The notes: generated from the letters alone by a model not told the origin. DNA of 15,524 nt from Bacteroidota bacterium (GCA_023431285.1 JAEYXN010000108.1:1-15524), one strand, 5' to 3'; counted from the first letter of the stretch, positions 1 through 7,740 are shown. Program-made: numbers and translations.

Positions 1-788
1 ATCCACTCGTAACTGAAGTGTTTCGTGCGTTTGCTCTCGTATAACACTCTTCCTGCAACGTTCCCATAATTATCTTTTACGATGTGCACGCAGTCTCCTC
101 CGCGCTTTCCCTTGGCAATCTCTTCAACTTCGTCGCGCACGAAAGTATTTCGAAGAAACTCTTCGATGGCGAGCTCCTGCACTTCACCCTGCATCTGTAC
201 GCTGCCCTGCTCCGCTTTTCTCTTCATCTCATTGATAAGTCGCGCCTGATCCTCAAGCCGCTTCTGAAGCTCAAGGCTGTTCATTCTCTCTTCTTCCCGA
301 ATCCTCTCCGCCTCCTCCTGTACTTTCTTCTTCAACATCATATCCATCCGCTCCTGGTCTTGTTGAAGCTTCATCTCCCTTTCTCTCACCTGGACAGCGG
401 CTTTCTCAAGCGCGTGCTTGTCGGCCTGCTCACGTATCAGCTTCTCCCTCTCAAGTAGTCGTTTCTTCATTTCAACTTCAATCGTCTCTTCCCGTTGTCT
501 CAAGGCGAACTCACGCTGCTGGACCTTCACCGTTTCCTCCTCCAGAAATTTCAGACGCGCTGTTTTTTCTCGGGTTTCATCCTGCAACGCCTTTACCTGA
601 TGCGAGAACTTCTCAAGTTCCTGTTTCCTTATCTTTTCTTCAATGATTCGCGACCTCTCCGCAAGCTGACGTTCAAATTCTTTTTCCAGCCGCACACGAA
701 TGTCGTGACCTATCGCTTCCTCAGGACTAAACTTCCCGCTACAGTGCGGACATTTTACAAGTATGCTGGTGCCATTGATTGTGTTCAT
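1..788 (-). CDS. DUF2130 domain-containing coiled-coil protein, partial (C-terminus beyond window)
   Basis: The minus-strand frame is open from an ATG at 788 to the window edge, giving 262 residues; family members are usually somewhat over 400, so the C-terminal part is missing. Residues 13-16 read CPHC, half of a zinc-ribbon-like motif near the N-terminus. From about residue 30 to 195 the chain is dominated by Glu, Lys, Arg, Gln and Leu with heptad spacing, a long coiled coil. From about residue 201 the DUF2130 core begins, recognisable by QELAIEEFLRNTF, then GKRGGDC (228-233) and ESKRTKHFSYEW at the cut end. I recognise this pattern as typical of DUF2130 proteins. The molecular function of the family is not known to me; a nuclease-like or scaffold role would be speculation. 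There is no signal peptide, so it is probably cytoplasmic. It is divergent from the WYL regulator across 89 nt, so the two could share a control region. Confidence 0.88.
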   Translation of the reverse strand, partial: MNTINGTSILVKCPHCSGKFSPEEAIGHDIRVRLEKEFERQLAERSRIIEEKIRKQELEKFSHQVKALQDETREKTARLKFLEEETVKVQQREFALRQREETIEVEMKKRLLEREKLIREQADKHALEKAAVQVREREMKLQQDQERMDMMLKKKVQEEAERIREEERMNSLELQKRLEDQARLINEMKRKAEQGSVQMQGEVQELAIEEFLRNTFVRDEVEEIAKGKRGGDCVHIVKDNYGNVAGRVLYESKRTKHFSYEW

Positions 789-877
789 ACGCGTTGTATT
801 TGAGTCCAAGATGTCCGGAGAAGGGTGCCATCTAGTGTCAATTGCCCAAAGTCGATTAAAATCGTTTCTTTGAGGAT

Positions 878-1801
878 ATGGCTAAAAAGACCACCAGGAA
901 AAAGCCGGAACCCCTGATCCCACAGGCCCGGTTGCTAAAGCTGTTTCAGATCATCGCCGTGCTGAAGTCCGGCCATTTTACAATTAAGCAACTCGCCGAA
1001 AGGTTCGACTCGAGTTCGCGTACGATCTACCGATACATCTCCCTTTTGGAAGAGGCAAACTTTCTTGTCGAACAGGATTTTCAGAACAGATATTTCATCG
1101 CAACGTCGGAAGATGATCCATCGCAGTCTCAATTCACTATTGAAGAGACGAAATTGATTAAGAAACTCATACAGGGCGGCGCGGCAGACAATCCTCTGAA
1201 GTCTGTTCTCCTGAAGAAGCTTGCATTGAATTCGGAAATGGATGCCATGCCCCGACTTTTCGTGAAAGCAAGACAGGGAAGATTTGTGGAACAACTTGCC
1301 GAAGCGATGCGCGATAAGAAGCAGGTTGTACTCAAGAATTATCACTCCGCGAATAGCAATGAGATCAGAGACCGCCTTGTGGAACCAATTCATTTTGGTG
1401 ACAATTATTCGGCAGTGATGGCACTCGACACCCAGGACAAGGTCTGCAAGCAGTTTAAGATTGACCGCATCGGAGAAGTCCTCGACACGGATAGAGCTTT
1501 TGCTTTCACAGATCTTCACAAAACAACCTCCACTGATATTTTTGGTTTCACTGGAGAAGGAAGAGAAGTCGTTACATTAAAACTGAGTATGCGCGCTTTC
1601 CTTTTGCTGCGGGAAGAAAATCCCCTTTCAATTCCTTATACAGAAAAGAAAGAGGATCATTACCTTTTCGCAGGCCCGGTGGCAAGTTTCGAGGGGGTCG
1701 GAAGATTTGTGCTTGGGTTGATAGATGAGATCAAGGTTCTTGGGAGTCCAGCTTTCAAGGAATACATCGAACGGAAGCTCTCTTCCGGCTGGAATGTCTG
1801 A
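878..1801 (+). CDS. WYL domain-containing transcriptional regulator
   Basis: This 307-residue protein has the usual three-part layout of WYL regulators. Residues about 16-66 form a winged helix-turn-helix of the HTH_11/DeoR-like type, with the recognition helix around SSSRTIYRYISLLEEA. The WYL sensor domain spans about 136-206, with LVEPIHF followed by NYSAVMALD and ending at FKIDRIGEV. A C-terminal extension (WCX-like) spans about 225-303. The family binds DNA and is thought to sense ligands, sometimes nucleic acid, through the WYL domain. Here the signature tryptophan is absent (NYSAVMALD), as in many Bacteroidota members, so ligand preference cannot be inferred. GAGG sits only 2 nt before the ATG, too close to be a good Shine-Dalgarno site. 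The target is unknown; the divergent DUF2130 gene is the obvious candidate. Its stop lies 4 nt from the stop of the convergent 105-residue gene. Confidence 0.9.
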   Translation: MAKKTTRKKPEPLIPQARLLKLFQIIAVLKSGHFTIKQLAERFDSSSRTIYRYISLLEEANFLVEQDFQNRYFIATSEDDPSQSQFTIEETKLIKKLIQGGAADNPLKSVLLKKLALNSEMDAMPRLFVKARQGRFVEQLAEAMRDKKQVVLKNYHSANSNEIRDRLVEPIHFGDNYSAVMALDTQDKVCKQFKIDRIGEVLDTDRAFAFTDLHKTTSTDIFGFTGEGREVVTLKLSMRAFLLLREENPLSIPYTEKKEDHYLFAGPVASFEGVGRFVLGLIDEIKVLGSPAFKEYIERKLSSGWNV

Positions 1802-1805
1802 CGAA

Positions 1806-2123
1806 TCAGGCGCTGCGACGCATTGCCGTGAGAAGCTCCTTCTCCTGCCGCGTCCATTCTGACGATTCCTGATGAGTATTCTCAATAAAGGATTCCAGGT
1901 TTGAAAACCTCAGACGATATTTCCAGATCAGCTTACTCCCAATGGCCTCCTTCACTTTTCGAACGTCTGTCCCTTCTTTAATCCAGATCAGATCATACAC
2001 ACCGTTATTGGATGTTCCCTCGATATACCCGGGCATGAAATTAAGTTTGCTTTCGGAGAGTCTGTCGCGGACTTCCTCTCTGAAATCAACTCTTCCCGTA
2101 ATATATAATGTGGTCCAATTCAT
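1806..2123 (-). CDS. Conserved hypothetical protein, 105 residues
   Basis: The protein begins MNWTTLYITG, continues with DFREEVRDRL and LNFMPGYIEG, and has LIWKYRLRF around residues 69-77. I recognise this as resembling a small conserved hypothetical protein common in Bacteroidota, but I know of no assigned function. It has no signal peptide and no membrane segment. It is mixed alpha/beta by appearance, with a polar, probably helical C-terminus rich in Glu, Arg and Ser. The ATG at 2123 is the first of the frame and the conserved-looking N-terminus starts there, so the start is credible. It is transcribed alone toward the WYL regulator, with 4 nt between the stop codons. Upstream, an AT-rich tract at 2165-2177 and CAAA at 2192-2195 (TTTG on the coding strand) could be part of a Bacteroidota-type promoter, but the match to consensus is weak. 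Confidence 0.8.
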   Translation of the reverse strand: MNWTTLYITGRVDFREEVRDRLSESKLNFMPGYIEGTSNNGVYDLIWIKEGTDVRKVKEAIGSKLIWKYRLRFSNLESFIENTHQESSEWTRQEKELLTAMRRSA

Positions 2124-2319
2124 TTCTTAGTCAGGTTTACAGAAGTCTCTGCATTGTTTGCAATAAAAAATTTTATAAGAGTGTCGCTCAACAAAATAAA
2201 CAGAGATAAAACACGTCCTTGTACTTCTAACTACCATCCTCATTTACGAAGAGCAGCGTTACAAAGTTGCAGAATGATTTTGTTACTGATTTGTTATTAG
2301 GAGATCAGGTATTGCCTAT

Positions 2320-2340
2320 GTCAGGATAACGTCTCCTGAC
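2320..2340. repeat. Perfect 7-bp inverted repeat (hairpin)
   Basis: GTCAGGA at 2320-2326 pairs with TCCTGAC at 2334-2340 around a 7-nt loop. There is no T-tract on either side, so it is not an obvious intrinsic terminator. It lies in the gene-poor stretch between the 105-residue gene and terC. It could be an operator or chance; only the pairing itself is seen. Confidence 0.4.
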
Positions 2341-2790
2341 GAATTAGTTCTGGCATGAGTTGGCCTTCCTCTATTGTCATTAGGCTTTCGCTACCGATTG
2401 AACCCTCTTTTTTGAATAGAGCAACGATAACCGGAATTCCCAGGTATGACCTAAGGAAATGTAACATTACTGATATATCGAAATCAACTGGCTGCGCCAA
2501 TACATACTCTAGCCAACAGTTGAAAAACTGTCTGGTCAACGAGACGATTGAAACTATGAATGGTGCAGCGTTATGCATGACTGGACATAAAAAATATTAG
2601 TGCCAGGACCAAAATGCGTGTTTGCGAGTCAATGGCACATACAACTGTAGCAATACTGGACAATTTGTCTCCGGCGGTTGTGGTGGGTTCCTCCATCCAA
2701 AGGGTAATACTCTCATTTTTCTCTTGTTAAAAGACCTGGATATAATTGTGGTCGTCCGGTAAACCTAAGAATGATATATTCCAAGGCACT

Positions 2791-2813
2791 CCTTCGGAAA
2801 CAATTGTTGAAGG
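2791..2813. promoter_or_regulatory. Candidate operator dyad upstream of terC
   Basis: The 10-bp palindrome AACAATTGTT (2799-2808) is flanked by CCTTC (2791-2795) and GAAGG (2809-2813), which are complementary, with a 3-nt asymmetry (GGA) on the left. It ends 78 nt before the terC start, a plausible place for a repressor site. A 10-bp palindrome alone is expected about once by chance in a region this size, so the flanking arms are the main support. No known regulator consensus was recognised. Confidence 0.25.
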
Positions 2814-2826
2814 TGAATACGACGAT

Positions 2827-2846
2827 GGCGAACTGGGGCATTCGCC
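2827..2846 (+). promoter_or_regulatory. Hairpin in the probable terC leader
   Basis: GGCGAA (2827-2832) pairs with TTCGCC (2841-2846) around an 8-nt loop, 45 nt upstream of the terC ATG. A run of five T lies further on at 2858-2862, too far from the stem for a classical terminator. Some terC-family genes in other bacteria are under the Mn-sensing yybP-ykoY riboswitch, but I do not see the conserved loops of that element here. Confidence 0.25.
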
Positions 2847-2891
2847 TGAGGCATTAGTTTTTCCCTCTAGTCAGCAACGAACAATAAAGTA

Positions 2892-3671
2892 ATGGAAGAA
2901 CTTCTTACAACTGAAGGATTGGTCAGCCTGGTTACGCTGACTTTTCTGGAGATAGTATTAGGGATTGATAACGTTGTATTTATCTCTATTCTGGCGGGTA
3001 AACTTCCCGCAGAGCAGCAGGGCAAAGCACGTACGGTGGGTCTTGCCCTCGCATTCGCTGCCCGGATCGGATTGCTGCTGGCGGTAGGATGGATTATTGG
3101 TCTTAAGCAACCTATTCTCACGATAAACGATTTCGAGCTGAGTTTTCGTGATATGATTCTGGTAGCCGGAGGATTGTTTCTTATAGGCAAAAGTGTCTCA
3201 GAAATTCATGCGAAGATCGAGGGTGAGGGTCATGATAAAAAGACTTCCGCAGCAACTACTTTGGGCGGCGTCCTCGTTCAGATAATCATCATCGACCTGG
3301 TATTCTCCCTTGACTCTATCCTTACTGCGATCGGACTGGTAGAAAACGTGGTCATCATCATCATTGCGGTCGCGATTTCACTGGGCGTCATGTTGATCTT
3401 CGCAAAAGGGATCAGCGAATTTATCAATAAGCATCCCGCGATGAAGATACTCGCGATATCCTTCCTCATTATGATAGGGACGCTTCTGGTCGTGGAGGGA
3501 CTGCATTTTCACGTTCCCAAAGGTTACATCTACTTCTCGATGGCGTTTGCTCTCTCAGTTGAATTCCTGAATATGAAAATCAGGAAAAAAAACACCCTGC
3601 GAACTGAAGCCGAAGCAGAAATAAGTGCGGGCGCGAATCAGGATCTTCCACAAAGCAACAACAGCAAATAA
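2892..3671 (+). CDS. TerC family integral membrane protein
   Basis: This 259-residue polytopic membrane protein has about seven hydrophobic segments (roughly 11-35, 47-70, 86-103, 121-146, 150-172, 185-203 and 211-227). It carries the TerC hallmark LEIVLGIDNVVFI (residues 19-31, with acidic E20 and D26 in a membrane segment) and the second family motif IDLVFSLDSI (134-143, with D135 and D141). These buried acidic residues are the likely metal-coordinating positions. TerC and Alx relatives are linked to Mn or other metal export and to metal loading of exported enzymes; tellurite resistance is the historical name only. Substrate is not shown by the sequence. The tail after about residue 230 is charged and then Ser/Asn-rich, probably cytoplasmic and disordered. 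The stop codon shares its last base with the start of the following oxidoreductase gene (TAATG), so the two are very likely co-translated. No strong Shine-Dalgarno site precedes the ATG. Confidence 0.93.
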   Translation: MEELLTTEGLVSLVTLTFLEIVLGIDNVVFISILAGKLPAEQQGKARTVGLALAFAARIGLLLAVGWIIGLKQPILTINDFELSFRDMILVAGGLFLIGKSVSEIHAKIEGEGHDKKTSAATTLGGVLVQIIIIDLVFSLDSILTAIGLVENVVIIIIAVAISLGVMLIFAKGISEFINKHPAMKILAISFLIMIGTLLVVEGLHFHVPKGYIYFSMAFALSVEFLNMKIRKKNTLRTEAEAEISAGANQDLPQSNNSK

Positions 3672-4633
3672 TGGCATTGATAGGCTATCACGCATCACAC
3701 GAGCAGTTCAAACCCAGTGATTTGCTTCACTGGACAATCCTCGCTGCCCAATCAGGATTTCAGGCAGTGAATTGCTCTGATCATTTTTATCCATGGAGTG
3801 TCCGTCAGGGTCAATCAGGATTCTCATTCGCGTGGCTTGGTGCTGCTCTTCAGGCAACAAACCTTCCTATGAGTCTCGTGTGCACTCCCGGCTACCGCTA
3901 TCATCCGGCGGTGGTAGCCCAGGCTATCTCAACATTAGCCGAAATGTTTCCGGATCGGATGGCGATTTTCCTTGGTAGTGGTGAAGCTTTGAATGAAAGA
4001 ATCACCGGACAAAAATGGCCGATCAAAGGAGAAAGGAATGCGCGGCTGAAAGAGTGCGCGGAGATCATCAAACGCCTCATCGACGGAGAGACCGTAACAC
4101 ATCATGGCCTGACCGTGACTGAAGAAGCTCGTTTGTATACCCTCGCGGATTCTAAGCCGAAAGTATATGCCGCAGCAGTAACGCGCGCGACCGCGGAATG
4201 GCTGGGCTCATGGGCCGATGGAATGATAACCATCAGTCAACCTGCGGATGATCTTCGAAAAGTTGTGGATGCGTTTCGTTCAGGTGGCGGGGAGGGAAAG
4301 CCAATCTTTCTCAAGGTGCAGCTGTCTTATGCAAAGACAATGAAAGAAGCTGAGGAGGGTGCGTTCGACCAATGGCGCACCAATATTTTCAGTGGTTCTG
4401 TATTGGGTGATTTATGGAAGGTGGAGCAATTCGACGCATTGGGTGACCAGGTTCAACCAAAACAGCTTTCCAAAATGGTGAGAATCTCCGATGACCTCAA
4501 TCAACACCTGGACTGGATTCAGCAAGACGCTGAGCTTGGTTTCGAAAGAATCATACTCCATAATGTCAATCGCGGACAGGAACAGTTCATTCAGGATTTT
4601 GGGAAACAGGTATTGCCGTCACTGAGAAAATAA
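3671..4633 (+). CDS. LLM-class flavin-dependent oxidoreductase, TIGR03885-like (non-F420)
   Basis: This 320-residue protein is a luciferase-like monooxygenase-fold (TIM barrel) enzyme. Motifs seen are NCSDHFYPW at 34-42, CTPGYRYHPA at 71-80 and LGSGEALNE at 101-109; the last resembles the cofactor-binding segment of F420-dependent glucose-6-phosphate dehydrogenase relatives. In Bacteroidota, which generally lack F420, this subgroup (TIGR03885) is thought to use a flavin such as FMN instead. The physiological substrate is unknown, and I infer only a two-electron oxidoreductase role. Length matches the family and there is no signal peptide, so it should be cytoplasmic. The ATG overlaps the terC stop by 1 nt, implying one transcript and translational coupling. 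Downstream it converges with the response regulator gene, with only 4 nt between stop codons and no room for a separate terminator. Confidence 0.87.
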   Translation: MALIGYHASHEQFKPSDLLHWTILAAQSGFQAVNCSDHFYPWSVRQGQSGFSFAWLGAALQATNLPMSLVCTPGYRYHPAVVAQAISTLAEMFPDRMAIFLGSGEALNERITGQKWPIKGERNARLKECAEIIKRLIDGETVTHHGLTVTEEARLYTLADSKPKVYAAAVTRATAEWLGSWADGMITISQPADDLRKVVDAFRSGGGEGKPIFLKVQLSYAKTMKEAEEGAFDQWRTNIFSGSVLGDLWKVEQFDALGDQVQPKQLSKMVRISDDLNQHLDWIQQDAELGFERIILHNVNRGQEQFIQDFGKQVLPSLRK

Positions 4634-4637
4634 TCAG

Positions 4638-5051
4638 CTATGGATGCTCACACTTCTCCCAGTACTTGAAAATGGTACTTAAGGTATCCTCCAAAGCATC
4701 GAGACTTTGCGCCTTCAGAAAAAATCCGTGGACTGACATCGAAAAAGCATCGCGCACAATCGACGACATCGCTGAAGTAGAAAAGAAAATGAAAGGAATC
4801 TCCTTCCCGCGGATGAGCTCATCGGAATCTATGTGACGCTTGAGTTCAAGCCCGTTCATGACAGGCATGTTCACATCGCAAAGGATGATGAAAGGTTTTT
4901 CTTCGGAAGCCCTGAGAAAATCGAGCACCTTCCTTCCGTCGGAGAAGAAAAAGATCGGAGTTGTCACGCCGAGCTTTTCACACACACGCTTCAGGATATA
5001 GTGGTCATCGTCGTCGTCATCGACAATAACAATAGGGCCTTTCATCGGCAT
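4638..5051 (-). CDS. Stand-alone receiver-domain response regulator (CheY-like)
   Basis: The 137-residue protein is a single receiver domain with no output domain. The acidic pocket lies in an unusual run of six aspartates at residues 11-16, after IVIV. The phosphoacceptor is D59 in LCDVNMPVMNG, the conserved Ser/Thr is in FFSTS (91-93), and the conserved Lys is K113 in FFLKAQ. All residues needed for phosphorylation appear present. Such single-domain regulators are abundant in Bacteroidota and usually act by protein-protein contact with a kinase or other partner. The gene follows treY with a 12-nt gap on the same strand, so it is probably the third gene of the treZ-treY operon. That placement suggests, but does not prove, a link between a phosphorelay and trehalose synthesis. 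A second ATG two codons in (M3) is an alternative start. No cognate histidine kinase is in the window. Confidence 0.92.
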   Translation of the reverse strand: MPMKGPIVIVDDDDDDHYILKRVCEKLGVTTPIFFFSDGRKVLDFLRASEEKPFIILCDVNMPVMNGLELKRHIDSDELIRGKEIPFIFFSTSAMSSIVRDAFSMSVHGFFLKAQSLDALEDTLSTIFKYWEKCEHP

Positions 5052-5063
5052 AGCAAGAATTCT

Positions 5064-7739
5064 TTAGTGTCCGTCAAATCCCGCCGAGTCGCGAACGCTG
5101 CGCAGAACGGCAACAGGAAAATCCGTTACAAGTTCTTTCAGCGCAACCTCATTCTGCTCGATGGTCTTTACTTCTCCGGTGAAAACATTTATCCACTCTT
5201 TTGGAGAATTTGCCGGTAAAGAAATAAAAATATCGGAATAATCATTTCCCTCGTCGCTGATTTTTCGTTCGAGTCCCAGCAGCGCCACCACTACGCACCA
5301 ATCATTTTCATAGTGGCGAGCATAGCTTATCGCGAGTTGGCCCTTTCCCGAAAGAGTAAGCGGCAGGTATGTCCCATCCAGAAATACGCGCGGAAGCTCC
5401 CGACGAAGTTGTAACAGCTTGTGGGTCACAAACATTTTCGCATTTCCAGGATTACTCTCTGAGAATATTCCGGCAAGCTCTTTAGGATCGTTTGTTTTAC
5501 TGACTGACGCCAGGATCTCTCTTCTAAGCTTATAATCTACGGGACGCCGGTTATCTGGATCCACGTAACTCAGGTCTGGTAGTTCGCATCCCTGATATAT
5601 ATCCGGAATGCCTGGCGAAGTAAGCTTGATGACCGTCTGAGCAACGGAGTAGCTATTTGCGAGAGGTGTCAGCGTCTTAAAGAATGATCTGAAACTCTTC
5701 ATAAAAGGTGTCTCGTTACCCAGAAGGTTTTCAATGAACGTACCGCAGGCGTTCTCATATTCTTCATTTGGGGCAGCCCAATCACTCATCACCTTTGCTT
5801 CCCGCACCACTTTTACCATGTATTCTTTTAATCGTCCAATCCATTCTTCCCTCACGGTGTCATCATCCGGGAAACCGCCCAGGATAGATTGATAGATAAA
5901 GTATTCATCGTTGGATATCGGCGAAAGAGTGCCTGAAACTTCCGTTTTGAATTCGCGGTTCATGGCGATCCATTCGTTCACCGCATTCATCCAGAGTTCA
6001 GGGACATCGGTGATTGCATTCAACCGAATTCTTGCATCTTCCCCCCTTTTCGTATCGTGAGTTGCCGTTGCGTTCATCGAATGCGGAGTCATCTGAAAAC
6101 GCCGGATCATACTTCTGTGAAACTGCTGAATCGTTATCCCTAATGTGGATGGAGCATCACCCACTTCAACATGAGAAATCAAAGGATTATAGATATAGAA
6201 TGTTGTATCCTCCACTCCTTTTGCTGTGAGCGGTCCTGTGAACTGCATGAAGCGACGAAAGAAACGAATCACCTTTTCAGTGTCTGTGTTTGCCTCGGAA
6301 GTGCACAACGAGGCAAGGTAATCTATCTCCTGATGAAAATCCGGACTTAAGGTTTTTGCTTTGGCAACCGCTTCTTCCAGAAACTCAAGATCCGACCCCC
6401 GGAGAGGAAGTGTACCTGGATAGACCCGGTATACAGGAAGTGACAACATGAACGATGAGATCGCCTCACGCATCCGGTCCCGTGAAAACCCGTTTTGTAA
6501 GTCCAGCGAGAAAAGATAGTTCACAATGTTTTCCAGCTCACCCGCCATGTGCGCGCTGAGTATGAGGCGTTTGTTAAGCATAACAAGCTCTTCATACGAC
6601 GGCATCCCGGGCAACATCGAATGATAAAAATCAACAAGCTTGCCTGTACCACGCCGGTTCGTGAATAATTGATTGATGTAGTACAGATATTCGTATCCAC
6701 TGGTTCCTTCAAGGGGCCAGCTCTCAGGAACTTCCTCCGATGCTTCGAGTATTTTCTCTGCAATGATGTAACAGTCTTTCCCCAGTTTCTGCCTGAGACG
6801 CTTCAGATAGGTAGCAGGATCATTCAATCCGTCAATATGGTCTATTCGGACTCCCTGAATCAAACCCTCTTCGTACAACTTAAATATAAACTGATGATAG
6901 TCTTCGAAAACTTTCTCGTCCTCCATCCTTAAACAGATGAGAGAATTAACAGTGAAGAAACGCCGGAAATTGATTTGCCGTTCCGTGGTTTTCCAGTAGA
7001 CCAACCGGTACCATTGCTGATCCAGAAACGATTTCAGCAACTCAGGGTCCTCGTTGGATCTCTCAAGCACACCAATGATTTCCTTTTCATTCTTCTGAAC
7101 GAACTCAGCAAAGAATTTCTCTCTGGCCGTTGAATATTCCTCTGGGGGACGATGCGATATTTCTTTCAGAGTATCACTATTCAGATCTGTATCGCTCACC
7201 TGCAACAGAAACGCGACTGACTCCTGAGAACATGGGTACTTTGTATCGAAATAGTTGATCCAGCATCCGGACTGATCCATCTCTATTTTAATTTCGCCGT
7301 CCTTGATGCATTCATCCAGTTCTTTTCCGAGGAACGGCACCATTAATTTATTTCCTCCGCCAAACGGATGATCCCAATCTATATCAAAGTAATTGTGGAA
7401 GGGTGAGTTGACTCCCCTTTCAAGCACATCCATCATACGTGAATTATGAATAGAGAAGGCCATATGGTTGGGAACGATGTCCTGAATCCACTTCATTCCA
7501 TACTCCTTCAATTTCTTTGAGAGGTCCCTGAATTCCTCGAGTGTTCCGATCTCAGGATTGATCTGATGAGGATCCGTTACATCGTATCCATGCATGCTGC
7601 CTGGATCGGCCTTAAGGATGGGCGCAGCATAAATAGTGTCGATGCCCAGCTCTGCCAGATAATCGAGAATATCGGAAAGATGCCGGAAAGTAAATTCTTT
7701 ATGGAATTGAATCCGGTAGGTTGATAACGGTAGAAACAT
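5064..7739 (-). CDS. treY: Malto-oligosyltrehalose synthase (maltooligosyl trehalose isomerase)
   Basis: TreY is a GH13 enzyme that turns the reducing-end alpha-1,4 bond of a linear maltodextrin into an alpha,alpha-1,1 bond, producing maltooligosyltrehalose in the cytoplasm. From the ATG at 7739 the protein has 891 residues. It opens with FLPLSTYRIQF and has SMHGYDVTD (48-56) and DIVPNHMAFS (87-96). The catalytic set, by family position, is D300 in GVRIDHIDGL, E328 in IIAEKILE and D562 in ATHDTKRGED. The TreY-typical insert lies between the DIVPNH and RIDH motifs. The frame can be extended to a TTG at 7751 (four more residues, overlapping treZ by 11 nt), but the ATG fits the family N-terminus better and leaves a 1-nt gap after the treZ stop. 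It is the second gene of the treZ-treY-response regulator operon. Length is on the long side of the family, which I take as normal for this phylum. Confidence 0.96.
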   Translation of the reverse strand: MFLPLSTYRIQFHKEFTFRHLSDILDYLAELGIDTIYAAPILKADPGSMHGYDVTDPHQINPEIGTLEEFRDLSKKLKEYGMKWIQDIVPNHMAFSIHNSRMMDVLERGVNSPFHNYFDIDWDHPFGGGNKLMVPFLGKELDECIKDGEIKIEMDQSGCWINYFDTKYPCSQESVAFLLQVSDTDLNSDTLKEISHRPPEEYSTAREKFFAEFVQKNEKEIIGVLERSNEDPELLKSFLDQQWYRLVYWKTTERQINFRRFFTVNSLICLRMEDEKVFEDYHQFIFKLYEEGLIQGVRIDHIDGLNDPATYLKRLRQKLGKDCYIIAEKILEASEEVPESWPLEGTSGYEYLYYINQLFTNRRGTGKLVDFYHSMLPGMPSYEELVMLNKRLILSAHMAGELENIVNYLFSLDLQNGFSRDRMREAISSFMLSLPVYRVYPGTLPLRGSDLEFLEEAVAKAKTLSPDFHQEIDYLASLCTSEANTDTEKVIRFFRRFMQFTGPLTAKGVEDTTFYIYNPLISHVEVGDAPSTLGITIQQFHRSMIRRFQMTPHSMNATATHDTKRGEDARIRLNAITDVPELWMNAVNEWIAMNREFKTEVSGTLSPISNDEYFIYQSILGGFPDDDTVREEWIGRLKEYMVKVVREAKVMSDWAAPNEEYENACGTFIENLLGNETPFMKSFRSFFKTLTPLANSYSVAQTVIKLTSPGIPDIYQGCELPDLSYVDPDNRRPVDYKLRREILASVSKTNDPKELAGIFSESNPGNAKMFVTHKLLQLRRELPRVFLDGTYLPLTLSGKGQLAISYARHYENDWCVVVALLGLERKISDEGNDYSDIFISLPANSPKEWINVFTGEVKTIEQNEVALKELVTDFPVAVLRSVRDSAGFDGH

Positions 7740-7740
7740 T

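Larger units (their letters stand above)
2124..2891. other. 768-nt intergenic region without a convincing gene
   Basis: No reading frame here looks like a normal protein. Plus-strand frame 2355-2600 (81 residues) and minus-strand frame 2321-2578 (85 residues) overlap each other, and neither has a recognisable domain. The plus frame continues after a single TAG (2598-2600) for 53 more codons to a TAA at 2760-2762. That extension is cysteine-rich and ends in a hydrophobic stretch, so a decayed gene is possible but unproven. The region also contains an AT-rich tract near 2165-2177 that may belong to the promoter of the minus-strand hypothetical gene, a 7-bp perfect hairpin at 2320-2340, an imperfect dyad at 2791-2813 and a 6-bp hairpin at 2827-2846. 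The last two probably lie in the terC promoter or leader. I see no tRNA, transposase or terminal inverted repeats. Confidence 0.6.

Noticed and set aside
84..803. Plus-strand frames at 84-458, 418-600 and 495-803
   Set aside because: They are antisense to the DUF2130 gene, which shows clear family motifs and codon structure on the minus strand.
2321..2578. Minus-strand frame of 85 residues in the terC upstream region
   Set aside because: It has no recognisable motif, overlaps a plus-strand frame of similar length, and has no operon context or ribosome binding site; kept only as part of the intergenic description.
2700..2891. yybP-ykoY manganese riboswitch upstream of terC
   Set aside because: Only one short hairpin is visible; the conserved internal loops and paired helices of that riboswitch class could not be found.
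4600..4680. Shared terminator between the LLM oxidoreductase and the response regulator
   Set aside because: The genes are 4 nt apart and no stem with flanking T-tracts is visible across the junction.
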